Part shown: positions 59,876 through 64,000 of the stretch, in pieces
How positions within the stretch are numbered: position 1 is the stretch's first letter
How the letters are laid out: the number at the start of each line of letters is the position of its first letter
The notes under the pieces: generated by a model
The model's database searches: none
What the model saw: the letters and a program-made list of their open reading frames with translations, nothing else
Told to the model about the DNA's origin: nothing
Made by a program: the position numbers and the translations under genes
Assembly (NCBI RefSeq): GCF_019749375.1
Contig: NZ_JACWFE010000001.1
Coordinates: forward strand, 434,001 to 498,000
Length of the DNA: 64,000 bases
From: Bacillus sp. S/N-304-OC-R1
Lineage (GTDB): Bacteria; Bacillota; Bacilli; Bacillales; Cytobacillaceae
Direction of reading: 5' to 3'

Positions 59876-62122
59876 TTAATCTTTCACTTCAATATTATCC
59901 TCTTCGCCTTCATCTGAAGGCTGCTCTTCTTCTGATTTGTATTTTTCTATAGGGGGCTCTAATTCTACAATTAGATATTCACCCTCTTTAAATACAACGC
60001 CTGGTTTAATATTTTGTTTCTTAACATATCCATTACCTACCGAATTTAGCTGTAAATTTCCCAGCTTGGCAATTTTCATCACATCTCTTAATGACCAGTC
60101 TGTCATATCCGGTATCGATAAATCACCATCAGTTCGAATCATTACCTTTTCACCAGTTAGTAGAGTAGAACCATCTTGGGGGAGCTGTTTCATAATCTTT
60201 GTACCATTCCCAATAACGACTGCATTCATACCCTTACTATTGAGTCGCTTTATTGCATCTTCATTTGACATACCTGTTACATTCGGCACAGTTTCATAAG
60301 GAGGTTTAGTTTGCTTGACCGGGTCAATATTTAAATATTGCAAACTGCTTTTCATAACCGGATTAAAAACCTCCGCAACCGGTTCAGCACCGCTCGTATG
60401 AATATCTATTTCCGGCTGTTGAACAGCGACATACACAACTAATTTGGGATCGTCTTTTGGAGCCATCCCTAAAAATGAAAATACGTAGTTTTGGCGTCCT
60501 GTTAAATATCCACCCTGGGGATTAGGGATTTGTGCAGTACCTGTTTTCCCGGCAATGTCATAACCTTCAATTTTGAAATAATTAAAGCCTGTACCTTTCG
60601 GTGATGAGACGACAGTTTCTAGTACATCTCTAACCTGTTTTGCCGTGTTTGCAGAAATCGGCTTACCTGAGACTTCAGGCTTTGTTTGCTTTACAATCTT
60701 ATCATCATGATTTGGATCAACAATCTTACTAATAATATGAGGCTTCATCATATTTCCATCGTTAGCTATAGCTGTAGCCGCTTGAACCTGCTGAATCGGG
60801 GTAATTGCAGTACCCTGTCCAAAACCAGTTGTGATTTTTTCTAATGGCCAATTGTAAACAATCTTTCCTCCTGTTTCTTTAGGCAATTCAATACCTGTTG
60901 GCCGGTCAAAGCCGAAGCTTGTTAAATATTTTTCATAATTATCAAAACCAATCTTTTCCTTTACTAGTTTTGCAAACGCAACATTGGATGAACGCTGCAC
61001 TCCTTCTAAATAAGTAATTTTCCCCCAGCCTCGTCCTTCATTCCAGTCCCTAACCGGTCTAGATCGATTGTCAACAGCATATTGCCCAGATTGATACGTA
61101 TCATTAGGGTTAAAAACCCCCTCCTCTATTGCTGCCCCAAGGGTGAAAATTTTCATTGTGGAACCGGGCTCAAAGGAATTTTCTATCACTTCATTATGCC
61201 AAGTCTCGCTAATACCTTCCTTAGTCATTGGATGGAATGAAGGTCTTTGTCCCATTGCCAATATCTCACCTGTCTTAGGATCAGCTACAACTGCAACAAT
61301 TTTCTTCGGTTTATATTTACTTTCCACCTTATTCAAGGAATCTTCTAGAAATGTTTGAATCTTTTTATCGATTGTTAAATAAACATCCTGACCATTTTGA
61401 GCAGGTGTTACATGCTCTTCACTGTCAGATAAAAGATAACCCCATATATCGCTTTCATATTTAACTTTGCCATTTTTGCCAGTCAATATATCATTTAGAC
61501 TTTGCTCAAGACCAAGCATCCCTACAGTTTCCGTCCTGTTTTTATCAGTTTCTTTTTTCTCCACATAACCAATTAAATGAGAAGCAAAAACACCATTAGG
61601 GTAGAAACGCTTAGTATCCTTAATAAATGTGATTCCCGGGAGCTTCAAATCCTCAATTTCTCGTTTCTTTTGGTTTGATAAGTCACGACCTGCTTTACCA
61701 AACTCCACTTGAAAAGGTTTTTTATTTGTAGTTGGGTTCACCTTCGTTAAGAGTCTATAAATTTCTGATTCTTTCATATCAATTACTTTAGCTAGTTCTC
61801 TAGCTGTTTTATCAGGATCCACTACATGATGAGGCTTATTTTTATTTGTGGTCATTTTCTTATCTAAAATGGCAATTAATTTATACGAATTCGTATCTGT
61901 AGCAATAGCCTCTCCATTCCGATCATAGATTGTACCCCGTCTTGCTTCGATTACTTTTTCCTTTTCATATTTTTGCTGTGCCTTTGCAGCTAAAACATGC
62001 CCCCTGATTTCACCTGTTACTTGAATGGAGATAAATCTGTAAACTAAGACAAAAAAGAGCAGACCAAATATTACAAATAATATTGCTGCTCCAAAGTTAA
62101 TATTCGGCTGTTTTTTTATCAT
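59876..62122 (-). CDS. pbpB: Penicillin-binding protein 2B (divisome transpeptidase)
   Basis: Class B PBP required for septum formation. The 748 residues carry a membrane anchor (about 10-30, AILFVIFGLLFFVLVYRFI), the dimerisation domain (TRRGTIYDRNGE-like EARRGTIYDRNGEAIA), transpeptidase motifs SFEPGSTMKIFTLG (SxxK), QRSSNVAFAKLV (SxN) and DIAGKTGTAQIPNP (KTGT), and two PASTA domains (about 595-660 and 660-720), then an acidic tail. TAATG overlaps the ftsL stop. Confidence 0.97.
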   Translation of the reverse strand: MIKKQPNINFGAAILFVIFGLLFFVLVYRFISIQVTGEIRGHVLAAKAQQKYEKEKVIEARRGTIYDRNGEAIATDTNSYKLIAILDKKMTTNKNKPHHVVDPDKTARELAKVIDMKESEIYRLLTKVNPTTNKKPFQVEFGKAGRDLSNQKKREIEDLKLPGITFIKDTKRFYPNGVFASHLIGYVEKKETDKNRTETVGMLGLEQSLNDILTGKNGKVKYESDIWGYLLSDSEEHVTPAQNGQDVYLTIDKKIQTFLEDSLNKVESKYKPKKIVAVVADPKTGEILAMGQRPSFHPMTKEGISETWHNEVIENSFEPGSTMKIFTLGAAIEEGVFNPNDTYQSGQYAVDNRSRPVRDWNEGRGWGKITYLEGVQRSSNVAFAKLVKEKIGFDNYEKYLTSFGFDRPTGIELPKETGGKIVYNWPLEKITTGFGQGTAITPIQQVQAATAIANDGNMMKPHIISKIVDPNHDDKIVKQTKPEVSGKPISANTAKQVRDVLETVVSSPKGTGFNYFKIEGYDIAGKTGTAQIPNPQGGYLTGRQNYVFSFLGMAPKDDPKLVVYVAVQQPEIDIHTSGAEPVAEVFNPVMKSSLQYLNIDPVKQTKPPYETVPNVTGMSNEDAIKRLNSKGMNAVVIGNGTKIMKQLPQDGSTLLTGEKVMIRTDGDLSIPDMTDWSLRDVMKIAKLGNLQLNSVGNGYVKKQNIKPGVVFKEGEYLIVELEPPIEKYKSEEEQPSDEGEEDNIEVKD

Positions 62123-62487
62123 TAATCTTGCACAACCTTAACATTATTTTCGTTTAGTTTTAATCCAAGTTCTTTTGCTTTTTCCCAAATTCGCTCATAT
62201 GTACTTAGTTCACTTACTTGCATTTCAAGATCTCCATTTACCTTGTTCTGCTCTTGAATCGATACTTTTGTATCTTGAATTTCTTTATTTACTTCATAAA
62301 TGGCTGCTTGATTTGAAACAATATGTACTGCCCCAAAACAAACAATACCAGTAAATGCCAAACCTAAAATTTTTTCTCCTGGTGAAAGCCACGGATTTTT
62401 CTTCTTCACTTTCTTCGGTGCCTGTACCATTTGTTTATGCTGTTCATGTCTATGCTCCTGCTGAAGCTTCCGTGCTAAGTTTCCCAT
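62122..62487 (-). CDS. ftsL: Cell division protein FtsL
   Basis: Short bitopic divisome protein partnering DivIC and DivIB. The 121-residue protein has a basic cytoplasmic tail with several histidines (LQQEHRHEQHKQMVQ), one membrane helix (about 42-62, ILGLAFTGIVCFGAVHIV), and an extracellular coiled coil (NKEIQDTKVSIQEQNKVN). Sequence conservation is low in this family; position between rsmH and pbpB settles it. AGGAGGG precedes the ATG. Confidence 0.95.
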   Translation of the reverse strand: MGNLARKLQQEHRHEQHKQMVQAPKKVKKKNPWLSPGEKILGLAFTGIVCFGAVHIVSNQAAIYEVNKEIQDTKVSIQEQNKVNGDLEMQVSELSTYERIWEKAKELGLKLNENNVKVVQD

Positions 62488-62530
62488 TTTATCCCTCCTG
62501 CTCTCGTCTCTTTATAATTTCTTCTGTTTT

Positions 62531-63463
62531 CTATAATTTTTCTGCAATGCGCAGCTTTGCCGATCTTGCTCTATTATTTATCTCCAGTTCTTCCTCAGAT
62601 GGGAGAATAGGTTTTCTTGTAATTAATTTAATTGTTGGTTTGTATTCCTCAGGGATGATTGGCAATCCAGGAGGAAGATTCGGTGTTTCACTTGCAGCTT
62701 TGAATGCTAGCTTACAAATTCGATCTTCAAGAGAGTGAAATGTAATAACACTAATTCTGCCGCCAGGCTTTAAAATATTGATTGCCTGCTGCAGAGATCT
62801 TTCAAAAACACCTAATTCGTCATTTACTGCTATTCTAATTGCCTGAAATACTCTTTTTGCGGGGTGTCCGCCCTTTCTGCGGGCAGGAGCTGGAATTGCT
62901 TCCTTAATTAATTCAACAAGCTGCCCAGTCGTTTCAATTGGTGTTATCTCTCGTGCTGCTTCAATTTTACGAGCTATTTGCTTTGAGAATTTTTCTTCTC
63001 CGTATTTAAAAAAGATTTTTACTAAGTCAGCATAGCTCCAATGATTTACAACATCATAAGCTGATAGTGGGGCATCCATGTCCATTCTCATATCTAATGG
63101 CGCATCATTATGATAACTAAATCCTCGTTCTGGTGTATCCAATTGTGGAGATGAAACGCCTAAATCATATAAAACACCATCAACCCCAGTAATCCCAATG
63201 TTTGCCAGTTCTTCTTGCAGGTGTTCAAAGTTACTCTTTATGATCGTAATCCGATCACCGTATTGGGCTAATTTTTCCTTGGCATGTAATATTGCTGTAT
63301 CATCCTGGTCAAAGGCATACAATTTACCCTTTGCCGAAAGCTTGGACAGAATTAATTCACTATGTCCAGCTCCACCTAGCGTACAGTCAACATAAACGCC
63401 ATCAGGGTGAATATTTAATCCATCTACTGTTTCTTGTAGTAATACTGTTGTATGTTCAAACAT
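62531..63463 (-). CDS. rsmH: 16S rRNA m4C1402 methyltransferase RsmH (MraW)
   Basis: Methylates N4 of C1402 of 16S rRNA. The 310 residues include [15 protein letters not shown] (SAM site), [27 protein letters not shown], and the C-terminal [12 protein letters not shown]. The frame opens 9 bases earlier with GTG, but that GTG belongs to the ribosome binding site GAAGGTGG, so the start is the ATG at 63461-63463. It begins 29 bases after mraZ. Confidence 0.97.
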   Translation of the reverse strand: MFEHTTVLLQETVDGLNIHPDGVYVDCTLGGAGHSELILSKLSAKGKLYAFDQDDTAILHAKEKLAQYGDRITIIKSNFEHLQEELANIGITGVDGVLYDLGVSSPQLDTPERGFSYHNDAPLDMRMDMDAPLSAYDVVNHWSYADLVKIFFKYGEEKFSKQIARKIEAAREITPIETTGQLVELIKEAIPAPARRKGGHPAKRVFQAIRIAVNDELGVFERSLQQAINILKPGGRISVITFHSLEDRICKLAFKAASETPNLPPGLPIIPEEYKPTIKLITRKPILPSEEELEINNRARSAKLRIAEKL

Positions 63464-63492
63464 GCTGTCCACCTTCTTTTTAAGGAGATTTT

Positions 63493-63924
63493 TTAAATAT
63501 CGAACCCAATCATATTCTCTGCAATTTCCGAAAAAGATTCCTCGGAATCAGAGAAATATTCTTCCCAAAGGCTCTTACTCCATATTTCAATACGATTTGA
63601 AACACCTAAGACGACACATTCTTTTTCTAATTTTGCATATGTCGCTAGTGGTGATGTAATATTTATTCTTCCTTGTTTGTCTATTTCACATTCTGTAGCA
63701 CCTGAAAAGAAAAAACGGGTAAATGCTCGGGCATCTTTTTTTGTAAGCGGCAATCCTTTTAATTTTTCTTCAAGCAGCTTCCATTCATCCATTGGGTAAC
63801 CAAACAAACATTGATCTAATCCGCGCGTTAAAACAAAAGATTCGCCTAAATCATCACGGAATTTGGCAGGAACAATTAATCGGCCTTTATTATCAATGTT
63901 GTGATGGTACTCGCCCATGAACAT
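63493..63924 (-). CDS. mraZ: Transcriptional regulator MraZ
   Basis: Dodecameric DNA-binding protein that regulates the dcw cluster. The 143-residue protein has two SpoVT/AbrB-like repeats, each with Dxx[20 protein letters not shown] and [18 protein letters not shown]. The frame opens at 63960, but homologues start [11 protein letters not shown], which is at 63922-63924. It is the first gene of the cluster, and tandem repeats that fit a MraZ operator lie upstream. Confidence 0.97.
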   Translation of the reverse strand: MFMGEYHHNIDNKGRLIVPAKFRDDLGESFVLTRGLDQCLFGYPMDEWKLLEEKLKGLPLTKKDARAFTRFFFSGATECEIDKQGRINITSPLATYAKLEKECVVLGVSNRIEIWSKSLWEEYFSDSEESFSEIAENMIGFDI

Positions 63925-63950
63925 GCCCACTAACCCCACTTTCTTACTCA

Positions 63951-63980
63951 AATGTACCACATTCCCCCACTTTCCTCCAC
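63951..63980 (-). promoter_or_regulatory. Tandem repeats resembling a MraZ operator
   Basis: On the minus strand three direct repeats spaced exactly 10 bases: GTGGA (63976-63980), GTGGG (63966-63970), GTGGT (63956-63960), with GGAAA or GGAAT between. Direct repeats of a TGG-containing box at 10-base steps are the known form of MraZ sites upstream of mraZ. The promoter lies partly off the window. Confidence 0.75.
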
Positions 63981-64000
63981 ATATTTTTAAAATTCTACGA

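Overview
This window is a stretch of low-GC Firmicute chromosome from an endospore-forming member of the Bacillaceae (Bacillus in the broad sense). The evidence is the sporulation genes spoIIGA-sigE-sigG, spoVD and spoVE, the Gram-positive division genes divIVA, sepF and divIB, a PyrR-attenuated pyr operon, a T-box leader in front of ileS, strong AGGAGG ribosome binding sites, and gene order that follows the Bacillus subtilis mraZ-to-rpe region almost gene for gene. I cannot name the species. Nearly everything is on the minus strand, so transcription runs from position 64000 towards 1; only hmp and rqcH are on the plus strand.

Read in the direction of transcription, the layout is as follows. 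(1) 63.9-44.3 kb, the division and cell wall (dcw) cluster: mraZ, rsmH, ftsL, pbpB, spoVD, murE, a small unassigned gene, mraY, murD, spoVE, murG, murB, divIB, ylxW, ylxX, sbp, ftsA, ftsZ. These genes make the lipid-linked peptidoglycan precursor and build the divisome. (2) 44.3-43.0 kb, hmp on the opposite strand, a flavohaemoprotein inserted where B. subtilis carries bpr. (3) 42.8-40.1 kb, spoIIGA-sigE and sigG, the mother-cell and late-forespore sigma factors. (4) 39.9-35.7 kb, ylmC, ylmD, ylmE, sepF, ylmG, ylmH, divIVA (division and housekeeping accessory genes). (5) 35.7-30.6 kb, T-box-ileS, ylyA, lspA, rluD-like ylyB. (6) 30.6-18.7 kb, the complete pyrimidine operon pyrR-P-B-C-AA-AB-K-D-F-E with a promoter and three PyrR attenuators. 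(7) 18.7-16.9 kb, rqcH (plus strand). (8) 16.6-1 kb, the P-type ATPase yloB, then yloC, remA, gmk, rpoZ, coaBC, priA, def, fmt, rsmB, rlmN, prpC, prkC, rsgA and the 5' part of rpe.

The regulatory DNA is the most informative part. I could read: three tandem 10-bp MraZ-type repeats before mraZ; sigma-H-like promoters before ftsAZ and divIVA whose -10 elements both contain a Spo0A box; a spoIIG promoter with the unusual 22-bp spacer; a sigma-F-type promoter before sigG that excludes the longest reading frame start and supports a TTG start; a class II Fnr-type site centred at -41.5 before hmp; and the pyr and ileS leader elements. Outside these, the unusual items are an orphan Mur-ligase N-terminal-like protein between murE and mraY where many bacteria keep murF, a dispersed structured repeat present twice (16.65 and 39.45 kb), a possible non-standard start of pyrR, and a 21-bp hairpin after ileS. 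No tRNA, rRNA, CRISPR array, prophage or insertion sequence was seen. I found no wholly new multi-gene system.
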